Positions 9,345 to 20,464 of a stretch of 64,000 nucleotides of DNA are shown one piece after another (position 1 is the stretch's first letter; each line of letters starts with the position of its first letter). The notes below the pieces were generated by a model. That model did not search any database, had not been told where the DNA came from, and saw only the letters and a list, made by a program, of their open reading frames with translations. The stretch comes from an uncultured Pseudomonas sp. (lineage in GTDB: Bacteria > Pseudomonadota > Gammaproteobacteria > Pseudomonadales > Pseudomonadaceae), in NCBI RefSeq assembly GCF_946885955.1, contig NZ_CAMPHI010000011.1:1-64000 (forward strand), read 5' to 3'. Both the position numbers and the translations under genes were made by a program.

Positions 9345-11015
9345 TCAGGCCGCTTGCACCTGTTCCTGAGCCAGCGCACGATTCAATGCGCTGAACAGGG
9401 CGCGGAAGCTCGCCGTGGTCAGGTTCTCGTCGATGCCGACGCCATGCAGGGCGCGCCCGCCGTTGACCCGCAGCTCTATATAGGCCGCGGCTTTGGCGTT
9501 GGTGCCGGCGCCGATGGCATGTTCACTGTAGTCCATGATTTCCACGGCGACCGGCAAACCGGCCACCAAGGCTTCCAGCGGGCCTTTACCGATGCCGCGC
9601 CAGTGCTGGGTTTCGCCCGCACTGATAACTTCGACGTCCACCGCGCTGGTGCCGTTTTCCTCCTGCAGGCGATGGCCTTTCAGGGCATAGGGTGCGGTGG
9701 CTTGCAGGTATTCGCGGTCGAGCAACTGGTGGATCTGCGCGGCGCTCATTTCCAGGCCGAGGCGGTCGGTTTCCTTCTGCACCACCTGGCTGAACTCGAT
9801 CTGCATGCGCCGCGGCAGGCAGATGCCGTATTCCTGTTCCAGCAGGTAGGTGATGCCGCCTTTGCCGGACTGGCTGTTGACCCGGATCACCGCCTCGTAG
9901 CTGCGACCGATATCGGCCGGGTCGATCGGCAGGTAGGGCACTTCCCAGATGCCGTTCGGATCCTGTTGGCTGAAGCCCTTGCGGATCGCGTCCTGGTGCG
10001 AGCCGGAAAATGCGGTATGCACCAGGTCGCCGACATAGGGGTGGCGCGGGTGCACCGGGATCTGGTTGCACTCCTCGACGAACTTGCGCACGTTGTCGAT
10101 ATCGGAGAAATCCAGGCCCGGGTGGATGCCCTGGGTGTAGAGGTTCAATGCCAGGTTGACCAAATCGACGTTGCCGGTGCGCTCGCCGTTGCCGAACAGG
10201 CAACCTTCGACGCGGTCGGCGCCGGCCATCAGGCCCAGCTCGCTGGCTGCGACGCCGGTGCCGCGGTCATTGTGCGTATGCAGGCTGATCAACACGCTGT
10301 CGCGGCGGCTGATATGCCGGCCGAACCACTCGATCTGGTCGGCATAGACATTCGGCGTAGCCACTTCCACGGTGGCCGGCAGATTGAGGATTGCCTTGTT
10401 GTCAGGGGTCGGTTGCCAAACGTCGAGCACCGCATCGCAGACTTCCACGGCGAACTCCAGTTCGGTGGAGGTGAAGATCTCCGGCGAGTACTGGAAGGTC
10501 CAACGGGTGTCCGGTTGCCGAGCGGCGAGGTCCTTGATGATCCGCGCGGCATTCACCGCGATGTTCACCACGCCGGCCTTGTCCTGATTGAAGACGATAC
10601 GGCGAAAGCTCGGCGCCGTGGCGTTGTAGACGTGAACGATGGCCCGCTTGGCGCCGACCAGGGATTCGAAGGTGCGGGTGATCAGATCTTCGCGCGCCTG
10701 GGTCAGCACCTGGATGGTGGTGTCGTCGGGAATATGGCCGCCTTCGATCAACTCGCGGACGAAGTCGAAATCGGTCTGCGAGGCCGAGGGGAAGCCCACT
10801 TCGATCTGCTTGATACCGACCTGCACCAGGGTCTTGAAGAAGCGCATCTTCTTCTCGGCATCCATCGGCTCGATCAGCGACTGGTTGCCGTCACGCAGGT
10901 CCGAACTGCACCAGATCGGTACCTCGGTGATGGTCTTCGACGGCCAGGTGCGATCCGGCAGGTCGATAGCCGGGAACGCACGGTATTTGCTGGAGGGGTC
11001 TTTAAGCATGCTCAT
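9345..11015 (-). CDS. leuA: 2-isopropylmalate synthase (LeuA type 2)
   Basis: First committed enzyme of leucine synthesis, condensing acetyl-CoA with 2-oxoisovalerate. 556 residues. The TIM-barrel entry motif [11 protein letters not shown], the metal-binding HTHNDRGTG and a C-terminal leucine-sensing regulatory domain are present. Start ATG at 11015 gives [15 protein letters not shown], as in other pseudomonads, and follows AAGGA; the 14 upstream codons are not conserved in the family as I know it. A short leucine-rich leader peptide lies 68 bp upstream. Confidence 0.96.
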   Translation of the reverse strand: MSMLKDPSSKYRAFPAIDLPDRTWPSKTITEVPIWCSSDLRDGNQSLIEPMDAEKKMRFFKTLVQVGIKQIEVGFPSASQTDFDFVRELIEGGHIPDDTTIQVLTQAREDLITRTFESLVGAKRAIVHVYNATAPSFRRIVFNQDKAGVVNIAVNAARIIKDLAARQPDTRWTFQYSPEIFTSTELEFAVEVCDAVLDVWQPTPDNKAILNLPATVEVATPNVYADQIEWFGRHISRRDSVLISLHTHNDRGTGVAASELGLMAGADRVEGCLFGNGERTGNVDLVNLALNLYTQGIHPGLDFSDIDNVRKFVEECNQIPVHPRHPYVGDLVHTAFSGSHQDAIRKGFSQQDPNGIWEVPYLPIDPADIGRSYEAVIRVNSQSGKGGITYLLEQEYGICLPRRMQIEFSQVVQKETDRLGLEMSAAQIHQLLDREYLQATAPYALKGHRLQEENGTSAVDVEVISAGETQHWRGIGKGPLEALVAGLPVAVEIMDYSEHAIGAGTNAKAAAYIELRVNGGRALHGVGIDENLTTASFRALFSALNRALAQEQVQAA

Positions 11016-11083
11016 GGGGCAATCCTTTTGGCGCCAGCCTGGGCTGGTCAGAAACAACGAAAGAAGAGGCGATGGCGTATGCG

Positions 11084-11161
11084 TTAGCCACGCAGTCGTT
11101 CGCTGACCAGGCAGAGGTTGGCGTGTTGGCGCAGCAGAATAAGGGTGTGGGTAGCGTTCAT
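11084..11161 (-). CDS. leuA leader peptide
   Basis: A 25-codon open frame upstream of leuA on the same strand. It starts [12 protein letters not shown] and ends VSERLRG, and contains six leucines, three of them within four residues (LILL). A leucine-rich short peptide directly before a leucine-biosynthetic gene is the standard layout for ribosome-mediated attenuation. GAGG lies two to three bases before the ATG. I do not see a classic U-tailed terminator between it and leuA, only a weak hairpin (CCAGC / GCTGG) just before the leuA ribosome site, so the mechanism may be translational or need an RNA fold I cannot compute. Confidence 0.6.
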   Translation of the reverse strand: MNATHTLILLRQHANLCLVSERLRG

Positions 11162-11360
11162 GGCCTCAACCCTAACCGGAGCGGTTAAAGCTGGCAAGCA
11201 ATGCTAAAAGAACGATTATTAAAGGCTGAAACGTAAATTTATATGGCTAGCTATTGCGTAAAATTTCGCTTTGTATGCTAAAAATTGCGCAGCGATTAGT
11301 CGGGCGGGGTGAGAGCCGCTTGCGGCTATCGATTGGCTTGGGCAAACGCGCTTTGCGCGG

Positions 11361-12038
11361 TTAGAAGTAGCCTACCGCCGCCGCTTCCTTCTCGATCCAA
11401 TCAGCCAGCTTGCGATGCCCCATGGCATTAGGATGGAGCTGACCGCCGACTGCCACCTCATTCGAGTCGTACATCGCCGCTCCTGCCGCTGTCCCCATGA
11501 CTGTATTCGAGCGATGGGCGAATTTGCAGATATCCGGGTAGTAGTAGGTGCATACCAGAAATTGCAGATAACGATAGGTGTTCAGCGTCAGACCGATAGA
11601 GTTTGGGATGTCCTCGCCCGCCCGCCAAATGGGGTCCAGCACCAACACCTTCTTATTCATGGCTCGGGCATGGTTGAGTATCCGGTACATCGACACCACC
11701 ATGTTTTCCCAGGGAATGCCGCGGCCATAATCATTGGTTCCAGCCTGCACGATGATGCCGTCATAAGCTGAAAACATCCCGCCAAGCGTGGCCATGATTT
11801 CGTTGGTAGCGGCCTTGTTGAACCCGGTGCTATTGGTCGCCCCCAGGGCCGTACCTGGCGACGAAATGTTCTTGAAGATGACGTTTCGTTCCGCCGCAAT
11901 CAGGTGCAGGACATGGTCTTTGACCTGCCCTTGAGGGACCGACGACATAATGCTATCGCCTATGACTATCCAGGTCTTTTGCGCGGCCTGTGCGCCGAAC
12001 GACAGGGTCAGGGATAGCGCGATAATGATGATTTTCAT
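11361..12038 (-). CDS. secreted SGNH/GDSL-family hydrolase
   Basis: 225-residue protein with a Sec signal peptide (hydrophobic MKIIIIALSLTLSFG, cleavage likely after AQA, residue ~19). Block I GDSIMSS carries the nucleophile serine, GTNDYG is block III, and LHPNAMGHRKLADW is block V with the catalytic Asp/His position. It therefore looks like an active periplasmic or secreted esterase; the substrate is unknown. Two cysteines late in the chain (VCTYYYPDIC) may form a disulfide. It appears AT-richer than its neighbours and stands alone, which hints at acquisition. Confidence 0.75.
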   Translation of the reverse strand: MKIIIIALSLTLSFGAQAAQKTWIVIGDSIMSSVPQGQVKDHVLHLIAAERNVIFKNISSPGTALGATNSTGFNKAATNEIMATLGGMFSAYDGIIVQAGTNDYGRGIPWENMVVSMYRILNHARAMNKKVLVLDPIWRAGEDIPNSIGLTLNTYRYLQFLVCTYYYPDICKFAHRSNTVMGTAAGAAMYDSNEVAVGGQLHPNAMGHRKLADWIEKEAAAVGYF

Positions 12039-12157
12039 GGCCTGTGCACTGGGGTAATGGCGTTAGTTGGATGGGGCTGGATTGATCGGCCTGGCGACGC
12101 AGCGGCGCCTCGGATGTATACCGGGGTGCCAGTTGTGAGGAGGGCCGTAGATTGCAT

Positions 12158-12213
12158 CGACTTACCTATCCAGTCAGCCGGGCAGGAGAAGCCCGGCGCC
12201 ATCGAATAAGTCG
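12158..12213. terminator. nested hairpin after the M23 peptidase gene
   Basis: GCCGGGC / GCCCGGC (12177-12183, 12191-12197) is enclosed by CGACTTA / TAAGTCG (12158-12164, 12207-12213). The position, just past the stop of the reverse-strand peptidase gene, fits a transcription end or REP-type structure. There is no clear U-tract. Confidence 0.4.
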
Positions 12214-12262
12214 GCTGCGCTTGAAGGATCTTGAAATAGGCGCGGTGGAGGGTGACGAACGG

Positions 12263-13087
12263 CTATGGGGTAAAGGCCCCGATAAAGATCGCCGGGTCGA
12301 CCCGCGTGTCGTTGAGGCTGACGTTCCAGTGCAGGTGCGGGCCGGTGGCGCGGCCAGTGGCGCCGACCTTGCCGAGCACGCCGCCGCGGGGCAGTTCGTC
12401 GCCGACCTTCACGCCGATCTCCGAAAGATGGCAGAACATGCTGATCAGCCCCTGGCCGTGATCGACGAAGACCGTTTTGCCGTTGAAGAAGTAGTCGCCG
12501 ATCAGAATCACCTTGCCGGCCGCCGGCGCCTTGACCGGAGTGCCCCGGTTGGCGGCGAAGTCCAGGCCCGAATGTGGATTGCGTTCCTCGCCATTGAAGA
12601 AGCGGCGCAGGCCGAAGGGGCTGGAGAGCGGGCCGTTGACCGGCTTGTCGAGCAGCAGGTTGCTCGGCTGGCGCGGGCTGAATTGCTGGTAGGCGCGGGT
12701 CTGCTCGGCAAGTTCGCGTTCGATGCGTTTGAGGTTGGCGGCGTTCGGGTTGACCTGTTGCTCATTCTTGATGCTGATGCGCTGTTCGACGTAGTGCTTG
12801 GCGCCGACCTGAAAGCTCAGGCGTTGGCCGCTGTCGAGCTCGATCTGCTCGGCGCCGGGTTTGCTGCTCAGCGGTACGCCGACGATGGCGATCCAGCGCT
12901 GGCCGTCTTCGTGGATCACCAGCAGCGGTTTGCCCTGATAGGTCGCTCTGGGCGCTGTGGCCGCCGTGCCCAGGTCGATCACCGCGACGCCGCCGGGTAC
13001 CGGGTGGTTGAGCAGGCGACTGATAAAACCTTCGGCCTGGACGGGCAGGGTGAACAACAGAACGAACAGCGTTGAGAGAAGGCGCAT
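12263..13087 (-). CDS. periplasmic M23-family metallopeptidase
   Basis: 274-residue exported protein. Signal peptide MRLLSTLFVLLFTLPVQA (cleavage near residue 18), an N-terminal beta-rich domain, then a LytM/M23 domain with HSGLDFAANRGTPV (zinc His and Asp), HGQGLISMFCHL and GPHLHW. All four metal or catalytic positions are intact, so it should cut peptidoglycan crosslinks rather than act as an inactive activator. The start is ATG 13087 after AGGAT; the longer frame (to 13162) has no supporting ribosome site and would bury the signal peptide. Confidence 0.88.
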   Translation of the reverse strand: MRLLSTLFVLLFTLPVQAEGFISRLLNHPVPGGVAVIDLGTAATAPRATYQGKPLLVIHEDGQRWIAIVGVPLSSKPGAEQIELDSGQRLSFQVGAKHYVEQRISIKNEQQVNPNAANLKRIERELAEQTRAYQQFSPRQPSNLLLDKPVNGPLSSPFGLRRFFNGEERNPHSGLDFAANRGTPVKAPAAGKVILIGDYFFNGKTVFVDHGQGLISMFCHLSEIGVKVGDELPRGGVLGKVGATGRATGPHLHWNVSLNDTRVDPAIFIGAFTP

Positions 13088-13223
13088 GGGTAATCCTATA
13101 TATGTGAGTGGCGCGCTCTGCATCCAGCGTATTAGTGACCGATCCAGTGGCGACAAGATCACCGATCTGCGCAGGGTTGGCTTCGATCCGTACAGTCAGT
13201 TCGCTCACGCCTAAAAAAGGCGT

Positions 13224-14474
13224 TCAGGCGTTGACCGGCGAGCCGCTTCGCCACTCGCGCATGTCGGCGCCGCTGGGGTGCTGAAACACCCGCAGACCGA
13301 ACTCGGGGAGGATCGCCAGCAGATGGTCGAAAATGTCCGCCTGGATGCTTTCGTAACTGCCCCAGGCGGTGGTGTTGGTGAAGCAATACAGTTGCAGCGG
13401 CAGGCCGTCAGCCGTCGGGCTGAGCTGGCGCACCAGCTGAGTCATGTCCTGATGGATCTGCGGGTGCTGGCGCAGGTACTGCTCCACATAGGCGCGGAAA
13501 GTGCCGATATTGGTGATGCGGCGGGTGTTGGCCGGCTCCTGCCCGTCCTCGGCCAGTGCGCTGTTCCAGCTGAGCAACTCGCTGTGCTTGTTTTTAAGGT
13601 ACTGCCGAAGCAGGGCGATGCGCTGCAGCCGCTCTGTTTTCTCCGGGCTGAGAAAACCGATGCTGGTCTGGTCGAGGTAAAGGCTGCGCATGATCCGCCG
13701 ACCGCCGCATTCCTGCATGCCGCGCCAGTTCTTGAACGGGTCGGTGATAAAGCGCTTGGTCGGGATGCTGGTTATGGTCTTGTCCCAGTTCTGCACCGTG
13801 ACCGTGTGCAGGGCGATGTCGACCACATCGCCGTCGGCATTCAGTTGCGGCATCTCGATCCAGTCGCCAACACGAATGATGTCGCTGGAGGTGATCTGCA
13901 CGCTGGCCACCAGCGACAGCAAGGTGTCCTGGAACACCAGCATCAGCACTGCGGCCATGGCTCCGAGGCCGGAAAGCAGGATCAGCGGCGAGCGGTCGAG
14001 CAGGGTGGCGACCATCAGGATCGCGGCAACGGCGAACAGGGCGATCTTCAGCACCTGCAGGTAACCCTTGATCGGCCGCATGTTGGCGTCATGGCGCAGT
14101 TGGTAGAGGGTGTTGGCGATCTCCAGCAGGATGCTCAGGGCCAAGGCGACGGTCAGCACGATAAAGGCGCTGCAGACGTTGCGTGTGACGCTGACCAGGC
14201 TTTCCGGAAGATTGGGAATCAGGCCCACACCGGCGCTGATCAGCAGCGCCGGTACGATGTTGGCCAGGCGCTTGATCAACTCGTTATCCAGATTCTGTGC
14301 ATTGCGCCCCAGGGCTGTGGCGTCGAGCAGGCGGCACAGGCCGCGCACGAGAATCCGCTTGACCAGCCAGTTGCTCAGCCAGGCGGTGATCAGCAGCAAC
14401 GTAGTCGCGGCCAGGGTGAACAATTCGGGGTGTTGTTGCAGCCACTCAAGCCATACGGCTAGCGCTTGCGGCAT
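13224..14474 (-). CDS. ybdG: mechanosensitive ion channel, YbdG/MscM type
   Basis: 416-residue inner-membrane protein. Several transmembrane helices fill residues ~1-180 (for example LFTLAATTLLLITAWL). The MscS pore and beta domain follows with FQDTLLSLVASVQITSSDIIRVGDWIEM, and a long C-terminal cytoplasmic region matches the YbdG subfamily. These channels give a small-conductance release valve during hypo-osmotic shock. ATG 14474 follows GGAGC by a normal distance; an 18-codon upstream extension lacks one. It is tail-to-head with xseA (61 bp). Confidence 0.88.
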   Translation of the reverse strand: MPQALAVWLEWLQQHPELFTLAATTLLLITAWLSNWLVKRILVRGLCRLLDATALGRNAQNLDNELIKRLANIVPALLISAGVGLIPNLPESLVSVTRNVCSAFIVLTVALALSILLEIANTLYQLRHDANMRPIKGYLQVLKIALFAVAAILMVATLLDRSPLILLSGLGAMAAVLMLVFQDTLLSLVASVQITSSDIIRVGDWIEMPQLNADGDVVDIALHTVTVQNWDKTITSIPTKRFITDPFKNWRGMQECGGRRIMRSLYLDQTSIGFLSPEKTERLQRIALLRQYLKNKHSELLSWNSALAEDGQEPANTRRITNIGTFRAYVEQYLRQHPQIHQDMTQLVRQLSPTADGLPLQLYCFTNTTAWGSYESIQADIFDHLLAILPEFGLRVFQHPSGADMREWRSGSPVNA

Positions 14475-14535
14475 ATTCAGCTCCTTACAAAGAACAACAG
14501 CGGTGAGCCGACGCTCGCCGGTTTTCAACGGTCTG

Positions 14536-15924
14536 CTAGTCCAGCAGCGACAAGGTCACTGGCTGCACATGGTTATCCTCGACCCGGACATCCAGTTCGC
14601 CTTGGCCCAATCGGGCTTTCAGACGCTGGCCGGGACGGGTGTCTGCGGCGTTGCGGATCGCTCGGCCGCGCTCGTCCAGGAGGATGCTGTAGCCGCGGCC
14701 GAGGGTCGCCAGGGGACTGACCGCGTTCAGGGTCTGCACCTGTGTTTGCAGGCGCAGTTGGCGCGCCTTCAAGCCTTCGCGCATGGCGCGCTGCAGGCGT
14801 TCGGCGAGCGTGCCCAGGCGCTGATCCAGCAACTTCAGGGTGCGCTCCGGATGCTGCACGGCGAGTCTGCTGCGCAGGCGCGTCAGGCGTTCGCGGCGCT
14901 CGTTGAGCTGGCGCTGGCAGGCGCGGGTCAGGCGCATTTCCAGGTCGTCCAGACGCTGGGCATGCTGACGCAGGCGTTCGCCGGGGTGGCGCATGCGTTT
15001 GCTCAGCCCGTCCAGGCGCATGCGCTCGCGCTCCAGGCGGTTGTGCATGCGCAGAATCAAGCGGCGCTGCAGGTTGTTCAGGCGCTGCAGCAGTTCGCTG
15101 CCGTCGGGGGCGAGCAATTCGGCGGCGGCCGAGGGCGTGGGCGCACGCACATCGGCGACGAAATCGGCAATGGATACATCGGTCTCATGGCCCACGGCGC
15201 TGACGATGGGCGTGGCGCAGGCATCGACGGCGCGGGCAACGGCTTCCTCGTTGAAACACCAGAGGTCTTCCAGCGAGCCGCCGCCGCGGGCCAGGATCAG
15301 TGCATCGAAGCCCTGGCGGTCGGCCAGTTGCAGGGCACGGACGATCTGCGCGGTGGCCTCGCGCCCCTGAACCGCAGTGGGGATCAGGGTCAGTTCGACC
15401 TGCGGTGCACGGCGGCGGAACACGCTGATGATGTCGCGAATCACCGCGCCGGTCGGCGAGCTGATGATGCCGATGCGTTTCGGGTGCGGCGGCAGCGCGA
15501 CCTTGCGTTCGCTGGCGAACAGGCCTTCGGCACCGAGTTTCTCCTTCAGTGCTTCGAAGGCCAGGCGCAAGCTGCCGTCGCCGGCGGGCTCCACGGCATC
15601 GAGAATCAGTTGGTAATCGCCGCGACCCTCGAACAGCGAGACCTTGCCGCGCACCTTGACCGCCAGGCCGTCGCGCAGGGCCTGACGCACTCGCGCGGCG
15701 TTTTGTCGGAACAGCGCGCAACGCACCTGGGCCTGACTATCTTTAAGGGTGAAGTAGATATGCCCCGACGCCGGCTTGGCCAGGTTGGAGATTTCCCCCT
15801 CGACCCAGATGCCGGAGAACACATCCTCGAGCAGCAGGCGTGCACGGTTGTTCAGTTGGCTGACGCTGAGCACTTCGCGGTCGAGGTTCAGGCGTTGGAA
15901 GGGGTCTTTGATCATGTCCGGCAT
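14536..15924 (-). CDS. xseA: exodeoxyribonuclease VII large subunit
   Basis: Large subunit of the single-strand-specific ExoVII nuclease, about 462 residues. An N-terminal OB fold (LSVSQLNNRARLLLEDVF, VEGEISNL) is followed by the catalytic region (GIISSPTGAVIRDI, ARGGGSLEDLWCFNEE, PIVSAVGHETDVS) and a long coiled coil rich in Arg, Glu and Leu. ATG 15924 and ATG 15915 are both possible starts. The frame extends upstream to 16107 only through the inserted repeat element and is not coding there. xseB is not in this window. Confidence 0.94.
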   Translation of the reverse strand: MPDMIKDPFQRLNLDREVLSVSQLNNRARLLLEDVFSGIWVEGEISNLAKPASGHIYFTLKDSQAQVRCALFRQNAARVRQALRDGLAVKVRGKVSLFEGRGDYQLILDAVEPAGDGSLRLAFEALKEKLGAEGLFASERKVALPPHPKRIGIISSPTGAVIRDIISVFRRRAPQVELTLIPTAVQGREATAQIVRALQLADRQGFDALILARGGGSLEDLWCFNEEAVARAVDACATPIVSAVGHETDVSIADFVADVRAPTPSAAAELLAPDGSELLQRLNNLQRRLILRMHNRLERERMRLDGLSKRMRHPGERLRQHAQRLDDLEMRLTRACQRQLNERRERLTRLRSRLAVQHPERTLKLLDQRLGTLAERLQRAMREGLKARQLRLQTQVQTLNAVSPLATLGRGYSILLDERGRAIRNAADTRPGQRLKARLGQGELDVRVEDNHVQPVTLSLLD

Positions 15925-15972
15925 GATAAAGGCTTTACGCGAGCGGTGTCTTGACCGGGGCGCATTGACCGC

Positions 15973-16164
15973 TAACAGGCCGTTGAAAAACCTAGGCGAG
16001 GCAGCCAGCGCAATACCGATGGCGGCCCCGCAAAAACAGGCGAAAAAGCGACTGGGGTCGCATTCGACTTTACGAGCTGTAAATGAGCATTTTGATTGGA
16101 CTCGCACACGAGCCTGTTTTTAACGCCGCGATGGCAACGCAGGTAGTTTTTAAGCGGCCTGTTA
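15973..16164. repeat. 192-bp MITE-like element with terminal inverted repeats
   Basis: The left end TAACAGGCCGTTGAAAAAC (15973-15991) matches the reverse complement of the right end (16146-16164) at 17 of 19 bases. Inside is a near-palindrome TTTACGAGCTGTAAA (16069-16083). There is no reading frame of its own. It lies between the divergent genes xseA and the 16198 gene, so it separates or carries their promoters. A partial copy of the core occurs at 27032-27052. Confidence 0.75.
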
Positions 16165-16197
16165 AGCTGCGCGCCTTCTTTCTGACCGAGTTCCGCC

Positions 16198-16752
16198 ATG
16201 AGCGAGCGACAAGCCATTCTGGTGCCGCAGATTTCCAGCTTTCCGGGGCATGAGGCGCGTGCTCGGGTGATGCTGCGCTGGCTGGTGCAGCGCAATATCG
16301 TCGAGGAGTTGGCGACCACCTGCGGCCGCATCGGCAATCGCATGGCCTATGCCATTGCCCCAGGAGCGCGGCGCATCGTGGAGCAGCCCGCGTTGTTGCC
16401 GTTCGAGCGGCCATGCAATGGGCTGGAGATCGTCACCAAGCGCTGCATCTATACGCCCACCGAAGGCTTCCTCGAAGAGGCGGGTTGCCCGCAATGCAGG
16501 CGGGAAATCGGCGAGGCGCTGTTCGACAGCCTGGAGCAGTGGATGCCCGGCCATACCGATAACTTCATCTGCCCCGAATGCGGCCATGAAGACGATATCA
16601 ACGGCTTCCTGTTCCTGCAGCCCTGCGGCTTTTCCAATCTCGGCTTCATCTTCAATAACTGGGGCGAGGCCGGGTTCAAGCAGAGCTTTCTCGAGGAGTT
16701 CGCCGAACGCTTGGGTTACCCGGTGTCGCTGGTGAACTGCAAGGTGGAGTAG
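16198..16752 (+). CDS. zinc-ribbon protein of unknown function
   Basis: 184-residue soluble protein starting MSERQAILVPQISSFPGHEARARVMLRW. Two CxxC pairs (CPQC near residue 99, CPEC near residue 126) look like a zinc ribbon. The region between them is rich in acidic and aromatic residues. I do not recognise a characterised family; similar proteins in pseudomonads are, as I recall, annotated only as hypothetical or mis-annotated as transporter ATPases, but no ATP-binding motif is present. Its position, divergent from xseA and upstream of guaB, gives no clear clue. Confidence 0.7.
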   Translation: MSERQAILVPQISSFPGHEARARVMLRWLVQRNIVEELATTCGRIGNRMAYAIAPGARRIVEQPALLPFERPCNGLEIVTKRCIYTPTEGFLEEAGCPQCRREIGEALFDSLEQWMPGHTDNFICPECGHEDDINGFLFLQPCGFSNLGFIFNNWGEAGFKQSFLEEFAERLGYPVSLVNCKVE

Positions 16753-18441
<1,689 letters not shown>

Positions 18442-18480
18442 AAAATCGATATGCCGTTGCTGCGCTCGAATAGGCGGCGT

Positions 18481-18540
18481 CGGAAGGAGGTTCGAAATGC
18501 TCATTGGCTACAGCCAACTGCGCTTCCTCACCTCCTTCCG
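18481..18540. repeat. inverted repeat in the guaB-guaA gap
   Basis: An 11-bp perfect inverted repeat, CGGAAGGAGGT (18481-18491) with ACCTCCTTCCG (18530-18540), encloses a second hairpin TTGGCT/AGCCAA. The inner sequence AAATGCTCATT resembles the core of the 15973-16164 element, so this may be a diverged relative. Confidence 0.5.
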
Positions 18541-18600
18541 CCTTGCCTCTTCATCGCTCGCGACGTGGCAAATCGATTTTTGTGAGGTTTGATTAAGACC

Positions 18601-18621
18601 CGGGGCTGCTATTCAGCCCCG
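18601..18621 (+). terminator. hairpin upstream of guaA
   Basis: CGGGGCTG / CAGCCCCG (18601-18608, 18614-18621, loop CTATT) followed by TGTCATTTG. It could end part of the guaB message or act as an attenuator or stabiliser ahead of guaA (start 18655). Confidence 0.5.
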
Positions 18622-18654
18622 TGTCATTTGTGAATTCCGCTACGAGAGACGGCC

Positions 18655-20235
18655 ATGGCTCATCCTGACATTCACGCCCACCGCATCCTGATCCTGGATT
18701 TCGGTTCCCAGTACACCCAGTTGATCGCCCGCCGCGTGCGTGAGATCGGCGTGTATTGCGAGTTGCACCCCTTCGACATGAGCGATGAGGACATTCGTGC
18801 CTTCGCCCCGCGCGGGATCATCCTCGCCGGCGGGCCGGAGTCGGTGCACGCGGCCGACAGCCCACGTGCGCCGCACGCGGTATTCGACCTCGGCGTGCCG
18901 GTGCTGGGCATCTGCTACGGCATGCAGACCATGGCCGAGCAGCTCGGCGGCAAGGTCCAGGGTTCGGACATTCGCGAGTTCGGTTACGCCCGCGTCGATG
19001 TGGTCGGCAAAGGCCGCTTGCTGCAGGGCATCGAAGACCATGTCGACGACGATGGCGTGTTCGGTCTGGACGTGTGGATGAGCCATGGCGACAAGGTCAC
19101 CACCTTGCCGGAAGGTTTCCATATCCTCGCCAGCACCCCGAGCTGCCCGATTGCCGCCATGTCCGACGACCATCGCGGCTATTACGGCGTGCAGTTCCAC
19201 CCGGAAGTGACCCACACCAAGCAGGGCGGCCGCATTCTTTCGCGCTTCGTCCTGGAAATCGCCGGCTGCGAAGCACTGTGGACGCCGTCGAATATCGTCG
19301 AAGACGCCATCGCTCAGGTGCGTGCCCAGGTCGGCGGCGCCAACGTGCTGCTCGGCCTGTCCGGCGGCGTCGACTCCTCGGTGGTCGCGGCATTGCTGCA
19401 CAAGGCGATCGGCGACCAGCTGACCTGCGTATTCGTCGACAACGGCCTGCTGCGCCTGCATGAAGGCGAGCAGGTGATGGCCATGTTCGCCGAGAACATG
19501 GGGGTCAAGGTTATCCGCGCCAACGCCGAGGCGCAGTTCCTCGACAACCTGGCCGGCGAAGCCGATCCGGAGAAGAAGCGCAAGATCATCGGCCGCACCT
19601 TTATCGACGTGTTCGACGCCGAAGCCAGCAAGCTCGACAACATCAAGTTCCTCGCCCAGGGCACCATCTATCCCGACGTGATCGAGTCGGCCGGCGCCAA
19701 AACCGGCAAGGCCCACGTGATCAAATCGCACCACAACGTCGGTGGCCTGCCCGAGGAAATGAACCTCAAACTGGTCGAGCCGCTGCGCGAACTGTTCAAG
19801 GACGAAGTACGCCGCATCGGCCTGGAGCTGGGCCTGCCCTACGACATGGTCTACCGCCACCCGTTCCCGGGTCCGGGCCTGGGTGTGCGCATCCTCGGCG
19901 AGGTGAAGAAGGAATACGCCGATCTGCTGCGTCGCGCCGACCATATCTTTATCGAAGAGCTGCGCAACTTCGACTGGTACCACAAGACCAGCCAGGCGTT
20001 CGTGGTGTTCCAGCCGGTGAAATCGGTCGGCGTGGTCGGCGACGGTCGCCGTTACGCCTGGGTCGTCGCCCTGCGCGCGGTGGAAACCATCGACTTCATG
20101 ACCGCACGCTGGGCGCACCTGCCCTACGAGCTGCTGGAAAAAGTCAGCAACCGCATCATCAACGAAATCGAAGGCATTTCCCGCGTCACCTACGACGTGT
20201 CGAGCAAGCCGCCTGCCACTATCGAGTGGGAGTGA
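18655..20235 (+). CDS. guaA: GMP synthase (glutamine-hydrolysing)
   Basis: 526-residue two-domain enzyme that aminates XMP to GMP. The class I glutaminase has nucleophile Cys ~87 in LGICYGMQT and His ~182 in FHPEVTHT. The ATP-pyrophosphatase P-loop is LSGGVDSS (~residue 235), and the C-terminal dimerisation domain ends in the typical PPATIEWE. It forms the guaBA unit with the preceding gene. Confidence 0.97.
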   Translation: MAHPDIHAHRILILDFGSQYTQLIARRVREIGVYCELHPFDMSDEDIRAFAPRGIILAGGPESVHAADSPRAPHAVFDLGVPVLGICYGMQTMAEQLGGKVQGSDIREFGYARVDVVGKGRLLQGIEDHVDDDGVFGLDVWMSHGDKVTTLPEGFHILASTPSCPIAAMSDDHRGYYGVQFHPEVTHTKQGGRILSRFVLEIAGCEALWTPSNIVEDAIAQVRAQVGGANVLLGLSGGVDSSVVAALLHKAIGDQLTCVFVDNGLLRLHEGEQVMAMFAENMGVKVIRANAEAQFLDNLAGEADPEKKRKIIGRTFIDVFDAEASKLDNIKFLAQGTIYPDVIESAGAKTGKAHVIKSHHNVGGLPEEMNLKLVEPLRELFKDEVRRIGLELGLPYDMVYRHPFPGPGLGVRILGEVKKEYADLLRRADHIFIEELRNFDWYHKTSQAFVVFQPVKSVGVVGDGRRYAWVVALRAVETIDFMTARWAHLPYELLEKVSNRIINEIEGISRVTYDVSSKPPATIEWE

Positions 20236-20241
20236 GTTGAA

Positions 20242-20271
20242 CAACAAGGGCGCCGTGAGGCGCCCTTGTTG
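20242..20271 (+). terminator. strong hairpin after guaA
   Basis: A 13-bp perfect stem (20242-20254 with 20259-20271, loop GTGA) starts six bases after the guaA stop. The 3' side is T-rich (CTTGTTG) but without a long U-run. Confidence 0.65.
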
Positions 20272-20287
20272 CATCTGCAGGAACGGT

Positions 20288-20464
20288 TTAAATCTGGTTA
20301 TTCGTTGCGCCCTCCTGGGAGCTGGTATCCGGCGGAAGAGCGATGACAAAAATAATATCGTCGCCGGATCGCTGGGTTCGGATTTCGACAGCATGGATAT
20401 GGACAGACTTTGTCCCGCAGGACCAGATCAGCCCCTGCGCCTTGTAATGCCCGTTCGGGCTCAC
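20288..20464 (-). CDS. possible small hypothetical protein or pseudogene fragment
   Basis: A 58-codon reverse frame with a GTG start and no obvious ribosome site. The translation (SPNGHYKAQGLIWSCG ... DDIIFVIALPPD) looks protein-like and about two thirds of its third codon positions are G or C. Just upstream another frame (ending QKQQFVDRDTATKFDLIR) is also coding-like and stops seven bases before the GTG, so a frameshifted old gene is possible. I do not recognise the family. The rest of 20272-20655 holds no other convincing gene. Confidence 0.25.
   Translation of the reverse strand: MSPNGHYKAQGLIWSCGTKSVHIHAVEIRTQRSGDDIIFVIALPPDTSSQEGATNNQI

Noticed and set aside
9252..11087. 611-codon forward open frame opposite leuA
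   Set aside because: Antisense shadow of leuA in GC-rich DNA; the leuA protein has full family motifs on the other strand, and the shadow has no recognisable domain.
14110..15954. 614-codon forward frame opposite xseA and the channel gene
   Set aside because: Spans the antisense of two real genes and their junction; shadow only.
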